NCBI GenBank assembly: GCA_934462945.1
Contig: CAKSJF010000058.1
Coordinates: 1 to 15,294, forward strand
Reading direction: 5' to 3'
From: an uncultured Clostridia bacterium
GTDB lineage: Bacteria; Bacillota; Clostridia; UBA1381
Length of the DNA stretch: 15,294 nt
In this document: one piece after another, positions 1 to 7,066 of the stretch
Position numbering within the stretch: the stretch's first letter is position 1
Layout: every line of letters begins with the position of its first letter
Program-made: the position numbers and the translations under genes
The notes under the pieces: generated by a model
Database searches by the model: none
What the model saw: the letters and a program-made list of their open reading frames with translations, nothing else
What the model was told of the DNA's origin: nothing

Positions 1-660
1 TACTTGACTGTCTTTGAAATTATTTGTGGGAGATAATCCTTTGGTTACGGCTTCAAAAATAACAGCCCGTTTCCATTTTTTATATTCATCTATGCAGTTT
101 TTAACTTCTTCAATCAATGTGTCAATTTTTGCACATTGATTATCAAGATACTCTGCAATAGCAGATTGCTCATTTTGCGGTGGTATAACTACCCTTAATT
201 CCTTTACTTCATCATAATTTAATCCTTGACGAACCCCTGACCCCATGCCGTAAAAACCTTTCTTAATATCAAAGGAATGTAAAAGATAGTACAAATATTT
301 TGAACATTCTTTATTGATAGGGCGTAGGGTTGTGTACGCTGATGTAATTATACCGCGTTCTGTTGCTCGACCTACTCGCAAGCTGGTATGGTCATTTTGC
401 AAATCCGTTAAACGCAAAACAATATCTCCATCTTCAATAATATTATATCCGTTGAATGATTCAGGCAGCAAGCCCCCGTTTGAATTGATATCCTTACGTT
501 TGATTTTGCCATAGCTCAGGGAAAGCAGATTTTGTTCACTCAAATCCGAGTTTTTATTTTTAACCTGTGTAACAAGTTGGTAAAGCGTATGTGTTTTCCA
601 CGAAGCAGGTATATTTCCAATCCATTCTATACCGCTATCTTTCATAGCTTCGTATTTCAT
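1..660 (-). CDS. hsdS: Type I restriction-modification specificity subunit HsdS (partial, C-terminal part off window)
   Basis: HsdS gives a type I restriction-modification complex its DNA target specificity and pairs with HsdM for methylation. The visible 220 codons run from ATG at 660 to the window edge with no stop. The protein begins with the typical HsdS opening (KDSGIEWIGNIPASW at residues 7-21). A first target-recognition domain follows. Next is the conserved central helix region near residues 165-190 (IPPQNEQSAIAEYLDNQC, with a following IDTLIEE). At the window edge the sequence reads KDSQV, resembling residues 7-11, so the second half-repeat of the usual two-domain HsdS seems to begin there. 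The gene starts 4 bases after the hsdM stop, with only a weak GGTGGTGAG-like site, so it is probably translated by coupling to hsdM. The family call is firm. The target sequence cannot be read from this fragment. Confidence 0.93.
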   Translation of the reverse strand, partial: MKYEAMKDSGIEWIGNIPASWKTHTLYQLVTQVKNKNSDLSEQNLLSLSYGKIKRKDINSNGGLLPESFNGYNIIEDGDIVLRLTDLQNDHTSLRVGRATERGIITSAYTTLRPINKECSKYLYYLLHSFDIKKGFYGMGSGVRQGLNYDEVKELRVVIPPQNEQSAIAEYLDNQCAKIDTLIEEVKNCIDEYKKWKRAVIFEAVTKGLSPTNNFKDSQV

Positions 661-664
661 TGTA

Positions 665-2446
665 TCACTCACCACCATTTCCGAATAATTCATGCAGTTT
701 TTTCATCATAGATTGCTCGTGTTCCTTAATTCTCTTCGCAATATCCGCAGCCGATTCCAATTCCTTGTATTCATAGAAAGTGCGTGTAAACGGAATTTCA
801 TAGCCGACTTTGGTTTTTGCGCGGTCAATCCAAGCATTCGGACGATAAGGAAGAACCTCGCGGTTAAAATAATCGTCAATATCTTCATCAAGAGGTACAT
901 TTTCAGTATCACGCTTATTTTTATCAGCAACAAATTTATTTCCCTTTTTCATGGGATTGCCTGTTTCGTCAAGCTCCGGGCTTTCCACAGTGATTTTATT
1001 ATATCCCAGACTGACGGCGTCCATTACTTTACACTTGCAGATAATTGTTTTATTGTCAGCAATTTCATCGTTGTAATCTTCTGAAATATATGCACCATAT
1101 GCTTTTACGATTAAGTTGCGGCAAGACTCGGAAATATCTACGCGTTTGTTACCGATTGGTTTACGACGCTGTTCATAACACTGACTTGCATCAATTAAAA
1201 GAACTTGTTCTCTGTGGCTTTCCGGTTTGTCTTTTGTAATAATCCAAACATAGGTTGCAATTCCGGTGTTGTAAAAACTGTCATTCGGTAATTGAACAAT
1301 TGCGTCAAGCCAATCGTTCTCTATAAGATAACGTCGTATTTCGCTTTGACCGCTGCCTGCATCACCTGTAAAGAGTGAGGAGCCATTTTGAATAATTGCC
1401 ATCCGTCCTGTGTCTTTCAATTTTGAAAGACCGTTTAACATAAATAACATTTGACCATCAGATTTTGCCGGCAAACCGACGCCGAAACGTCCTGCATCGC
1501 CTTTTTTATGCTCTGCTTCGATATCTGCGGCTTCACGCTTCCAATCGATACCGAACGGCGGGTTCGAAATTACATAATCGAAGGTGTATCCAGAAAATTT
1601 ATCATTGTTAAGCGTATTCCCGAACTGCACATTTTCCGGATCTCCACCACGAATTAGCATATCTGCTTTTGCTATACCAAAAGTGAACGGATTTATTTCT
1701 TGCCCGTAACAAATAATTTCAGAATCATTATCCAAAGCACGAATACGTTCTTCCATACAGGTAAGCATCTGGCTTGTGCCCATAGCCATATCGTATACGG
1801 TTTTGGCGGCCGCTCCTTCTTCTGTAAAGTTGGCTCCATCTGTAAGAAGATCGCACATTAGATAAATAATGTCTCGGCTTGTGAAATGAGCCCCGGCTTC
1901 TTCGTCATAACTCTCAGAAAATCGTTGAACAAGATTTTCAAATACATACCCCATATCAACTGCGGATATTCGTGTCGGATCCATATCGGCATCATTACCG
2001 CAGAAGTCACTGATAACCTGATATAAAACGCCTGCATCAGCCATTCTTTCTATTTGAGTATAAAAACCCATGTTTGCAAGGATATCTATTACATTATCAG
2101 AAAAACCGTTTATATAATCTTCAAAGTTTGCTTTGATATTTTCAGGATCCGCTTTCAACTTTTCAAAGTTGAATTTGCTGGTATTGTAGAAACGATATCC
2201 CGATGCTTTCCGCAAAAAGCCATCTCTTACGGCGAGTTGCTTTATTTTTTCGTATGTTTCAAGTACCTTTTCTTGCGTCGGCAGCAAACAATCGTGAAAA
2301 CGTTTAATAACTGCCATCGGGAGAATTACCAATCCGTATTCATGTGGCTTATACGCTCCAAAAAGGGAATTTGCTACATTCCAAATCAGATTTGCTTTTT
2401 CGCTTATGTTAACACCAACAATCTGTATCTTCTCATTCGAGTCCAT
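665..2446 (-). CDS. hsdM: Type I restriction-modification DNA methyltransferase subunit HsdM
   Basis: HsdM is the SAM-dependent N6-adenine methyltransferase subunit of a type I restriction-modification enzyme and works with HsdS. The product is 593 aa, close to the usual HsdM length. An N-terminal HsdM_N-like helical region (about residues 12-150) is followed by the methyltransferase core. Catalytic motif IV is NPPF at residues 295-298. The SAM-binding motif I region at residue 219 reads DMAMGTSQML rather than the common DPxCGTGG form. I believe this is a known HsdM subgroup variant, but could not check it. I chose ATG 2446 over upstream ATG 2482 because AAGGAGGA lies 8 bases before it (2455-2462). 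The start overlaps the end of the transposase-like gene by 14 bp, suggesting translational coupling. hsdS follows at once. hsdR is not in the window. Confidence 0.95.
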   Translation of the reverse strand: MDSNEKIQIVGVNISEKANLIWNVANSLFGAYKPHEYGLVILPMAVIKRFHDCLLPTQEKVLETYEKIKQLAVRDGFLRKASGYRFYNTSKFNFEKLKADPENIKANFEDYINGFSDNVIDILANMGFYTQIERMADAGVLYQVISDFCGNDADMDPTRISAVDMGYVFENLVQRFSESYDEEAGAHFTSRDIIYLMCDLLTDGANFTEEGAAAKTVYDMAMGTSQMLTCMEERIRALDNDSEIICYGQEINPFTFGIAKADMLIRGGDPENVQFGNTLNNDKFSGYTFDYVISNPPFGIDWKREAADIEAEHKKGDAGRFGVGLPAKSDGQMLFMLNGLSKLKDTGRMAIIQNGSSLFTGDAGSGQSEIRRYLIENDWLDAIVQLPNDSFYNTGIATYVWIITKDKPESHREQVLLIDASQCYEQRRKPIGNKRVDISESCRNLIVKAYGAYISEDYNDEIADNKTIICKCKVMDAVSLGYNKITVESPELDETGNPMKKGNKFVADKNKRDTENVPLDEDIDDYFNREVLPYRPNAWIDRAKTKVGYEIPFTRTFYEYKELESAADIAKRIKEHEQSMMKKLHELFGNGGE

Positions 2447-3755
2447 ATTCTCGTTCCTCCTTAATATTTCGAGTGATTTCATTTATATTCTCAATAAATC
2501 TGTCGGCAGAAATGCCCAAACGTTTTTGAATGCCGTTTTCAGAAACTGTATCATATGGTGTTGTCAAGATGCAGCGTGCACGCAGAACATCGAAAATACA
2601 ATGCGGCATTTGGCTTACTGCATCACATATGCCACGAATAACTGCTAAATAATTTTCCGGTAGTCGGCTATTTGTTTTAAACAAACTCTGTATTTCATAC
2701 TCATAAAACTCTATTAAATCAATTAATTCTTCAAATTCCAAAACCTCTTTAGGAATTTCGCTTGCCCATTTTGATAAGTCTTCATAGTTCCAGGCATTAT
2801 CAAAAATTTCAAATAGTTTTTGATAATGTTCATACGCTATGTTAAGTCGAGGACGGCTATTCATTCCTTCTTTTATCTTTTTTATTTCATACCCCTCTAA
2901 GAATTTTCGATTTTTTGTTAATTCGGTTTCTTTATGTTTTATTGGAAACCGTTTACCATCCGACCGAATTACCTCAATAAATTTATTATGTGCATGTCTC
3001 AGTATACATTCCGAAGATATGAGTGGTGTAATTGCAGGAAAACAGATTGCAACCGCACTTTTTAACTCCTCATTGGGTTCTATGTATACAGTTTTTAATT
3101 TTGAAGCATCAAAACAACGCAAAAAAGTGATATATGTTGCTTCAGCTGCATCCGGTAAAATATCCATACACTGAATCTCTGATTTGCCCACGTTTAGAAT
3201 CAGAGGATATGTATCGCCGAAATAGTGCAGTTCGATTATCGCAATCGTATCGGGAGTTTCGAATTCCGGGAATTTCGACTCTTTACATTGAATTCTCCTG
3301 CGCATAATTGAGCCGACTGATGCCGTAGATGCAGGCACTCCATAAAAGTCACAAACCTTTTTATATGAATACCGAAGAGTGCCTTCGGCCAATTTATCTG
3401 CCAAGCGATTGGTATATCGGCAACCCTTTTCTGCAAAATCAATATTTTCAGGAAATACGCTCTTTTGACAATTATCACACCGAAACCATCTTTGATGAAA
3501 TAGTATATCCACAATATTAAAAGTATCTCCATAATCAACAATATCTTTGAATTTGCGCACAGTAACTTTTGAAGACCGTGTTTTTTTTGATAGGCAGGCA
3601 GGACATATATTCTTTTCTTTATTAAAATACTGCTCATTTATTGTATGGTAGCATTCGTTTGTGCTGCTTTCATCAATAACAAGCAAACCGTCTATGCCAA
3701 GGGCGACAGTTTTATTTGTTGAGATGTCGGAACGACTGTAATTTTTCTTTCCCAA
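2433..3755 (-). CDS. ISL3-family transposase-like protein, first gene of the hsd operon, possibly domesticated
   Basis: This 440-aa protein resembles ISL3 (IS204/IS1001/IS1096/IS1165) transposases. It has two CxxC knuckles (C51/C54 and C93/C96, the second in WFRCDNCQKSVFPEN), a helix-turn-helix-like stretch near 123-150, and a region at about 170-260 that aligns by eye with the start of the DDE domain. Where ISL3 enzymes carry the first two catalytic Asp, this protein has Glu (IIE at 173-175, YIEPNEE at 224-230). The usual C-terminal NGxxEGxNxxIK block is not evident. The start is TTG at 3755, with AGGAGG 8 bases upstream and a consensus promoter. It overlaps hsdM by 14 bp. No terminal inverted repeats were seen around it. 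The ISL3-like fold is moderately supported. Loss of transposition activity and a role in the restriction operon, perhaps DNA binding, are inference. Confidence 0.72.
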   Translation of the reverse strand: MGKKNYSRSDISTNKTVALGIDGLLVIDESSTNECYHTINEQYFNKEKNICPACLSKKTRSSKVTVRKFKDIVDYGDTFNIVDILFHQRWFRCDNCQKSVFPENIDFAEKGCRYTNRLADKLAEGTLRYSYKKVCDFYGVPASTASVGSIMRRRIQCKESKFPEFETPDTIAIIELHYFGDTYPLILNVGKSEIQCMDILPDAAEATYITFLRCFDASKLKTVYIEPNEELKSAVAICFPAITPLISSECILRHAHNKFIEVIRSDGKRFPIKHKETELTKNRKFLEGYEIKKIKEGMNSRPRLNIAYEHYQKLFEIFDNAWNYEDLSKWASEIPKEVLEFEELIDLIEFYEYEIQSLFKTNSRLPENYLAVIRGICDAVSQMPHCIFDVLRARCILTTPYDTVSENGIQKRLGISADRFIENINEITRNIKEEREYGLE

Positions 3756-3784
3756 GGCACACTCCTCCTATTTTCACTATTTAT

Positions 3785-3813
3785 ATTATACCACCAAAAA
3801 GTAAATATGTCAA
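3785..3813 (-). promoter_or_regulatory. Consensus sigma-A promoter of the transposase-like/hsdM/hsdS operon
   Basis: On the minus strand TTGACA (3808-3813) and TATAAT (3785-3790) are separated by exactly 17 bases, a perfect vegetative promoter. Transcription would begin near 3778, giving a leader of about 23 nt that contains the AGGAGG before the TTG start at 3755. Such a strong promoter on a restriction operon suggests that it is normally repressed, which fits the repeat lying in the spacer. Confidence 0.85.
3789..3806 (-). repeat. Direct repeat copy 1 (candidate operator in promoter spacer)
   Basis: On the plus strand this reads TACCACCAAAAAGTAAAT. It matches copy 2 (3840-3857) at 16 of 18 positions. 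It fills the spacer of the operon promoter and overlaps the -10 box by two bases, so a protein bound here would block RNA polymerase. The operator role is inference. Confidence 0.55.
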
Positions 3814-3839
3814 TAAATTATTTATAGAAATTTTAATTT

Positions 3840-3857
3840 TACCACCAAAATATAAAT
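3840..3857 (-). repeat. Direct repeat copy 2 (candidate upstream operator)
   Basis: On the plus strand this reads TACCACCAAAATATAAAT, matching copy 1 at 16 of 18 positions. The copies are 51 bp apart start to start, close to five helical turns, so proteins on both would lie on the same DNA face. It lies upstream of the minus-strand -35 box. The role is inferred from position. Confidence 0.5.
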
Positions 3858-3864
3858 GCTGTAA

Positions 3865-3894
3865 TTTTACTATATTGTACAGTTTTGATATAAT
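3865..3894 (+). promoter_or_regulatory. Possible promoter for the phage early operon
   Basis: TTTTAC (3865-3870) and TATAAT (3889-3894) are 18 bases apart. A second TATAAT follows directly at 3895-3900. This AT-rich stretch is the best promoter candidate ahead of the sigma-like gene at 4162. It would produce a leader of roughly 260 nt that includes the folded region 3982-4132. The -35 box is weak, and TATAAT-like strings are common in such AT-rich DNA. Confidence 0.35.
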
Positions 3895-3981
3895 TATAAT
3901 TGGGTTAGGCTCAATGATGCCTGCCCGCAAAATTATAGGAGTTTAACTCCAAGTAAAAAAATTCACAAATAGCCTGATTAC

Positions 3982-4132
3982 GTATAAGGGCAATCGTGGA
4001 TACATATATTGCCGCTCGCTGATAAATTCAGCGAAAGGTGCGATATGCGTACCCTTTATTCCTTATACCCTTTTTTAGGCATACTGGTCGGGACGCATAT
4101 AATCCCGGCTATTTTTGTACCATCATTGCCCT
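3982..4132 (+). ncRNA. Candidate structured leader RNA upstream of the phage early operon
   Basis: The plus-strand transcript has many complementary segments. A closing helix pairs GTATAAGG (3982-3989) with CCTTATAC (4061-4068). Inside lie three hairpins: GGCAAT/ATTGCC (3989-3994 with 4008-4013, sharing base 3989 with the closing helix), CGCTGA/TCAGCG (4017-4022 with 4028-4033), and GGTGCG/CGTACC with one G-U pair (4037-4042 with 4048-4053). As an alternative, AGGGCAAT (3987-3994) can pair with ATTGCCCT (4125-4132). ATATGCGT (4043-4050) is complementary to ACGCATAT (4093-4100), mostly in the loop of a downstream terminator-like hairpin, which suggests a pseudoknot or switch. I matched it to no known riboswitch class. 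No ORF fits the region. The pairings are read directly; their biological reality is inference. Confidence 0.42.
4086..4116 (+). terminator. Terminator-like hairpin in the leader of the sigma-like gene
   Basis: CGGGA (4089-4093) pairs with TCCCG (4103-4107). The stem extends outward through U-G and G-C pairs to about 4086/4110, and ATTTTT follows (4111-4116). If it works as a terminator it would control read-through into the phage operon. Its loop can pair with 4043-4050, so it may be the output end of the candidate leader RNA. Confidence 0.4.
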
Positions 4133-4161
4133 ATCCGTCAACAGGCGGAAAGAGGTAAATT

Positions 4162-4761
4162 ATGAAAACAAAGAAAACCCCAACAGCCAAAAGAGGAACT
4201 TACAAATTTTTCGATGATGATGGGCATTTTATCACGGAGTACAAGCCCGGCAAAGACGGAGTAACGGAGATTGATATTCTCAATCTTCACAAAATGGACG
4301 ATCACGAGGTGTACATAAACAACAAGGACAGGTGGCTGCCCAAAGATTGTATGCCGATGTATGAAAAAACGAAAGCGGAATTTATTGAGAACTTTAAAGA
4401 AGAACATGGTCGCGAGCCACGCAAAAATGAGATTCCAAAGCCGCACCGTCAGTACATATCAATTGACGCTCAGATTACCCCAAGCGGCGATGAACTCGGC
4501 GACAGCAGCCGGCTTGAGGCAGAACTTGCCGTATATGATGATGTCGATGATGAGTCGGATGCAGTTATTCGCTTAAAAGAGATAATTGCCGCAATGCCGG
4601 AGAAGTGGCAGCAAGTATACAGGTTGTTTTATTCTGAGAAATATAACAAAACACAGATAGGCAGAATGCTTGGTGTAAGTGAAAGTTATGTCAGACAATT
4701 GATTAAAAAAATTGAAACTGCAATAGCTAACGATGAGGTTTTGAAAAAAATTTATCGTTGA
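4162..4761 (+). CDS. Sigma-70 region 4-like phage transcription factor
   Basis: This 199-aa protein carries a sigma region-4 helix-turn-helix at about residues 143-187: a PEKWQQVYRLFY helix, then KTQIGRMLGVSESYVRQLIK. The N-terminal 100 residues are charged and hold no recognisable core-binding region 2, so it is not a full sigma factor. Such genes are commonly annotated as sigma-70 family or sigma-like HTH proteins and often open the early operon of Clostridia prophages. AGAGGT lies 5 bases before the ATG at 4162. It probably directs or modulates transcription of the element's own genes. The HTH call is firm; the exact role (sigma, activator or repressor) is open. Confidence 0.78.
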   Translation: MKTKKTPTAKRGTYKFFDDDGHFITEYKPGKDGVTEIDILNLHKMDDHEVYINNKDRWLPKDCMPMYEKTKAEFIENFKEEHGREPRKNEIPKPHRQYISIDAQITPSGDELGDSSRLEAELAVYDDVDDESDAVIRLKEIIAAMPEKWQQVYRLFYSEKYNKTQIGRMLGVSESYVRQLIKKIETAIANDEVLKKIYR

Positions 4762-4762
4762 C

Positions 4763-4795
4763 ACTTCGGATTTTACATTTTCCTTTTGCCTATAG
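4763..4795 (+). repeat. 33-bp intergenic repeat, copy 1
   Basis: This stretch matches 9156-9188 at 29 of 33 positions, with both ends (ACTTCGGATTTT and TTTTGCCTATAG) identical. It starts 2 bases after the sigma-like gene's stop. Read in the frame of the next gene it encodes LRILHFPFAYR. See the linked finding for rival explanations. Confidence 0.7.
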
Positions 4796-4844
4796 GTATG
4801 TAAGGGCAAACGAAACAGTCCTTGCAGAAAGGAAGGCAAAAGAT

Positions 4845-5078
4845 ATGGCGCTTAGGCACAGGATACGAATTAATGTATCGGATGAAAAATCCAAGGCAAG
4901 AGTTCTTGAAGGCGCTGACCGCAGATTGCCGACGCGATTGCTCCGTTTTCTGTTCGGAGATTTCACAACGGTATATCTGCTGTCACCCGGACAGAGTGTC
5001 GAATCGGTGGAAATCCATGAAGTCAAAGGAGGTGGAAAGATAAATGAGCAAAGTAAAACTGTTGTTGGACGTAATTGA
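4845..5078 (+). CDS. Hypothetical phage protein, 77 aa
   Basis: I do not recognise a named family. The 77-aa protein begins MALRHRIRIN. It is basic in its first half (several Arg, and the stretch RRLPTRLLRFLFGDF at 26-40) and ends polar. There is no membrane segment or clear motif. ATG 4845 is chosen because AGGAAGG lies 8 bases upstream. The frame stays open back to TTG 4758, which overlaps the sigma-like gene's stop and would add 29 residues, including the repeat-encoded LRILHFPFAYR, but that start has no good ribosome site. The end overlaps the next gene by 35 bp. The position in a compact phage early operon supports it being real. Confidence 0.6.
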   Translation: MALRHRIRINVSDEKSKARVLEGADRRLPTRLLRFLFGDFTTVYLLSPGQSVESVEIHEVKGGGKINEQSKTVVGRN

Positions 5079-5364
5079 GGATATTCGCTCTTTAGGTGAC
5101 AGCCTGCAGGTTTTAGCCGATGCAATGGCAAACGGCGACACAGCCGAACAACCCAAAACAAAGGCGAAACCTGCTCCAAAGGCTGAACAGAAAGCAATCA
5201 CACTTGAAGATGTGAGAAAAGTGCTTGCCGAAAAATCAAGAGCCGGTTTTACAAACGAGGTTAAGACAATCATCACCGCACACGGTTCGGATAAGCTGTC
5301 GGATATAAACCCGGCGGAATATGAGTCCGTGCTGAAAGAAGCTGAGGTGATTGGCAATGCCTGA
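5044..5364 (+). CDS. Small phage early protein (rrp5-like annotation in Clostridia phages)
   Basis: This 106-aa protein has an N-terminal helical part (VKLLLDVIEDIRSLGDSLQV), a low-complexity Pro/Ala/Lys linker (about residues 38-50), and a C-terminal domain of the form LEDVRKVLAEKSRAGF...HGSDKLSDINPAEYESVLKEAE. This C-terminal pattern recurs in small Firmicute phage proteins encoded just before DUF2800, sometimes annotated as rRNA biogenesis protein rrp5, a name with no functional support I know of. AGGAGGT lies 10 bases before ATG 5044. It overlaps the DUF2800 gene by 8 bp. A role alongside the recombination/SSB genes is inferred from context only. Confidence 0.7.
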   Translation: MSKVKLLLDVIEDIRSLGDSLQVLADAMANGDTAEQPKTKAKPAPKAEQKAITLEDVRKVLAEKSRAGFTNEVKTIITAHGSDKLSDINPAEYESVLKEAEVIGNA

Positions 5365-6493
5365 GCAGCACGCAGTATTATCTGCATCATCGAGTAAAAT
5401 GTGGATGTCCTGCCCGCCGTCGGCACAGCTTAATGCGGCGGCAAATGACACTCCGAGCGAATATGCAAGACAGGGTACTGCGGCGCACCTGTGGGCAGAG
5501 ACGAAAGTAAAACGCATTCTCGGACAAAACATAAATGATCCGACAGACGGTGCAGAGTATTACGATGCCGAAATGGCTGAATGCACAGACAGTTATGCGC
5601 AGTATGTATCCGAGCAAATTGAAAAGGCAAAACAGCAATGCAGTGACCCCATTGTACTTGTAGAACAGAGAGTTGACTTCTCCAGGTGGGTTCCCGGAGG
5701 ATTCGGAACAGCAGATGCGATCGTAGTTTCCGATGATGTTCTTTCAATAATTGATTTCAAGTCGGGGTGCGGTATTCCTGTTTATGCCGAGAATAATTCG
5801 CAAATGATGTGTTACGCACTCGGCGCATTGGAACTTTTTGACGGCATCTATGACATCGGCAAGATTTCAATGACGATATTTCAGCCAAGGAGAGAAAATA
5901 TCAGCACTTATGAAATTTCAAAAGCGGAATTGTTGGAATGGGCGGACACAAAACTTGCTCCGGCGGCTGATCTTGCGTCAAAAGGCGAAGGCGAATTTTA
6001 TGCCGGCGAACACTGCCGTTTCTGCAAGGTGAAAGCGACCTGCCGAAAGCGTGCGGAGTACAATCTTGAACTTGCGCAGTATGACTTTATGATGCCGGAT
6101 ATTTTGGAAGATGCCGAAATTGAGATGATACTTTCAAAAGTCGATGATCTTGTTTCCTGGGCATCGGATATTAAAGAATATGCACTATTGCAAGCGGTGA
6201 ACGGCAAGCAGTGGCATGACTGGAAAGTTGTTGAGGGGCGGTCAAACAGGAAATATACCGATGAAGTATTGGTTGCCGACACAGTGAAAGACGCAGGCTT
6301 TGACCCTTACGAACATAAAATTCTGGGAATTACGGCAATGACAAAACTTCTCGGAAAGAACAAATTTGAAGATTTGCTCGGCGGTTTTATAGAAAAACCA
6401 AAGGGCAAGCCAACATTAGTACCTATGTCGGACAAGCGTCCGGCTTTGAGTAAAGCGGCAGATGCCGCAGATGATTTTAAGGAGGAAATTTAA
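5357..6493 (+). CDS. DUF2800 family protein, Cas4/RecB-like PD-(D/E)XK nuclease with Fe-S cysteines
   Basis: This 378-aa protein matches the DUF2800 phage family. It has the layout of a RecB/Cas4-type nuclease. Motif II is D120 in GTADAIV and motif III is IDFKSG (D133-x-K135). Four cysteines fit an iron-sulfur cluster as in Cas4 and AddB: C19 near the N-terminus, then C220, C223 and C229 in CRFCKVKATC. It would act on DNA ends during phage replication or recombination, next to an SSB. ATG 5357 is preferred over TTG 5351 because GAGGTG lies 7 bases before it. It overlaps the previous gene by 8 bp. The nuclease motifs are visible; the substrate is unknown. It is not a CRISPR Cas4, since no cas genes or array occur here. 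Confidence 0.87.
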   Translation: MPEQHAVLSASSSKMWMSCPPSAQLNAAANDTPSEYARQGTAAHLWAETKVKRILGQNINDPTDGAEYYDAEMAECTDSYAQYVSEQIEKAKQQCSDPIVLVEQRVDFSRWVPGGFGTADAIVVSDDVLSIIDFKSGCGIPVYAENNSQMMCYALGALELFDGIYDIGKISMTIFQPRRENISTYEISKAELLEWADTKLAPAADLASKGEGEFYAGEHCRFCKVKATCRKRAEYNLELAQYDFMMPDILEDAEIEMILSKVDDLVSWASDIKEYALLQAVNGKQWHDWKVVEGRSNRKYTDEVLVADTVKDAGFDPYEHKILGITAMTKLLGKNKFEDLLGGFIEKPKGKPTLVPMSDKRPALSKAADAADDFKEEI

Positions 6494-6494
6494 C

Positions 6495-7055
6495 ATGACA
6501 AAATTTAATAATCCCACAAAGGTAATCACAGGAGTAAACACAAGATGGAGCTATGCAAATGTATGGCAGCCAAAGTCAATTAACGGCGGCACACCGAAGT
6601 ACAGTGTATCTCTCATTATACCCAAAACCGATACGGATACCGTAAACAAGGTAAAATCCGCAATCCAGGCGGCATATGACGAGGGGGAATCAAAGCTTAA
6701 GGGCAGCAGCAAAAGTGTACCTTCCCTATCGGTTATAAAAACACCTCTGCGTGACGGCGATTTGGAAAGACCAGGTGATGAGGCATACAAAAATGCATAT
6801 TTCATAAATGCAAACTCCTCAACCGCACCCGGTGTGGTTGATGCTGACAGACAGCCGATCATTGACACATCTGAGGTATACAGCGGTGTTTACGGCAGAG
6901 CGTCTATCAATTTTTACGCTTTTAATTCCAACGGAAACAAAGGAATTGCCTGCGGACTTAACAATCTTCAGAAAATCAAAGACGGAGAACCGCTCGGCGG
7001 AAAGAGCCGTGCAGAGGACGATTTTGCGGATGCGGACGATGATTTCTTAGCATAA
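6495..7055 (+). CDS. DUF2815 phage single-stranded DNA-binding protein
   Basis: This 186-aa protein resembles the DUF2815 family, thought to be phage ssDNA-binding proteins of the T7 gp2.5 type. An OB-fold-like core includes VITGVNTRWSYANVWQPK and INFYAFNSNGNKGIACGLNNLQKIKDGEPLGG. The C-terminus is a strongly acidic tail (EDDFADADDDFLA), the hallmark with which SSBs recruit replication partners. AAGGAGG lies upstream of ATG 6495, which is 1 base after the DUF2800 stop. It would coat ssDNA for the neighbouring polymerase and primase-helicase. The family call is good; ssDNA binding is inferred from family and tail. Confidence 0.85.
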   Translation: MTKFNNPTKVITGVNTRWSYANVWQPKSINGGTPKYSVSLIIPKTDTDTVNKVKSAIQAAYDEGESKLKGSSKSVPSLSVIKTPLRDGDLERPGDEAYKNAYFINANSSTAPGVVDADRQPIIDTSEVYSGVYGRASINFYAFNSNGNKGIACGLNNLQKIKDGEPLGGKSRAEDDFADADDDFLA

Positions 7056-7066
7056 TAAATACACAT

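Noticed and set aside
692..3174. Several plus-strand open frames of 60-136 codons opposite hsdM and the transposase-like gene
   Set aside because: They lie antisense to well-supported genes, lack ribosome sites and show no recognisable domains.
4019..4036. A CTGATAAATTCAGCGAAA string resembling a hammerhead ribozyme core (CUGANGA...GAAA)
   Set aside because: The conserved G of CUGANGA is A here, no stem II fits between the two blocks, and no matching cleavage-site helices were found; a simple CGCTGA/TCAGCG hairpin explains it better.
3756..4161. A phage attachment site or integrase between the restriction operon and the phage module
   Set aside because: No tRNA, integrase gene or recognisable core duplication is visible here; the element boundary cannot be placed from this window.
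4790..5426. Minus-strand open frames of 135 and 147 codons across the start of the phage operon
   Set aside because: They overlap three plus-strand genes with good ribosome sites and are low-complexity, as expected for antisense shadows.
5357..6493. A CRISPR-associated Cas4 gene
   Set aside because: The fold and Fe-S cysteines are Cas4-like, but the family is phage DUF2800 and no CRISPR repeats or other cas genes occur in the window.
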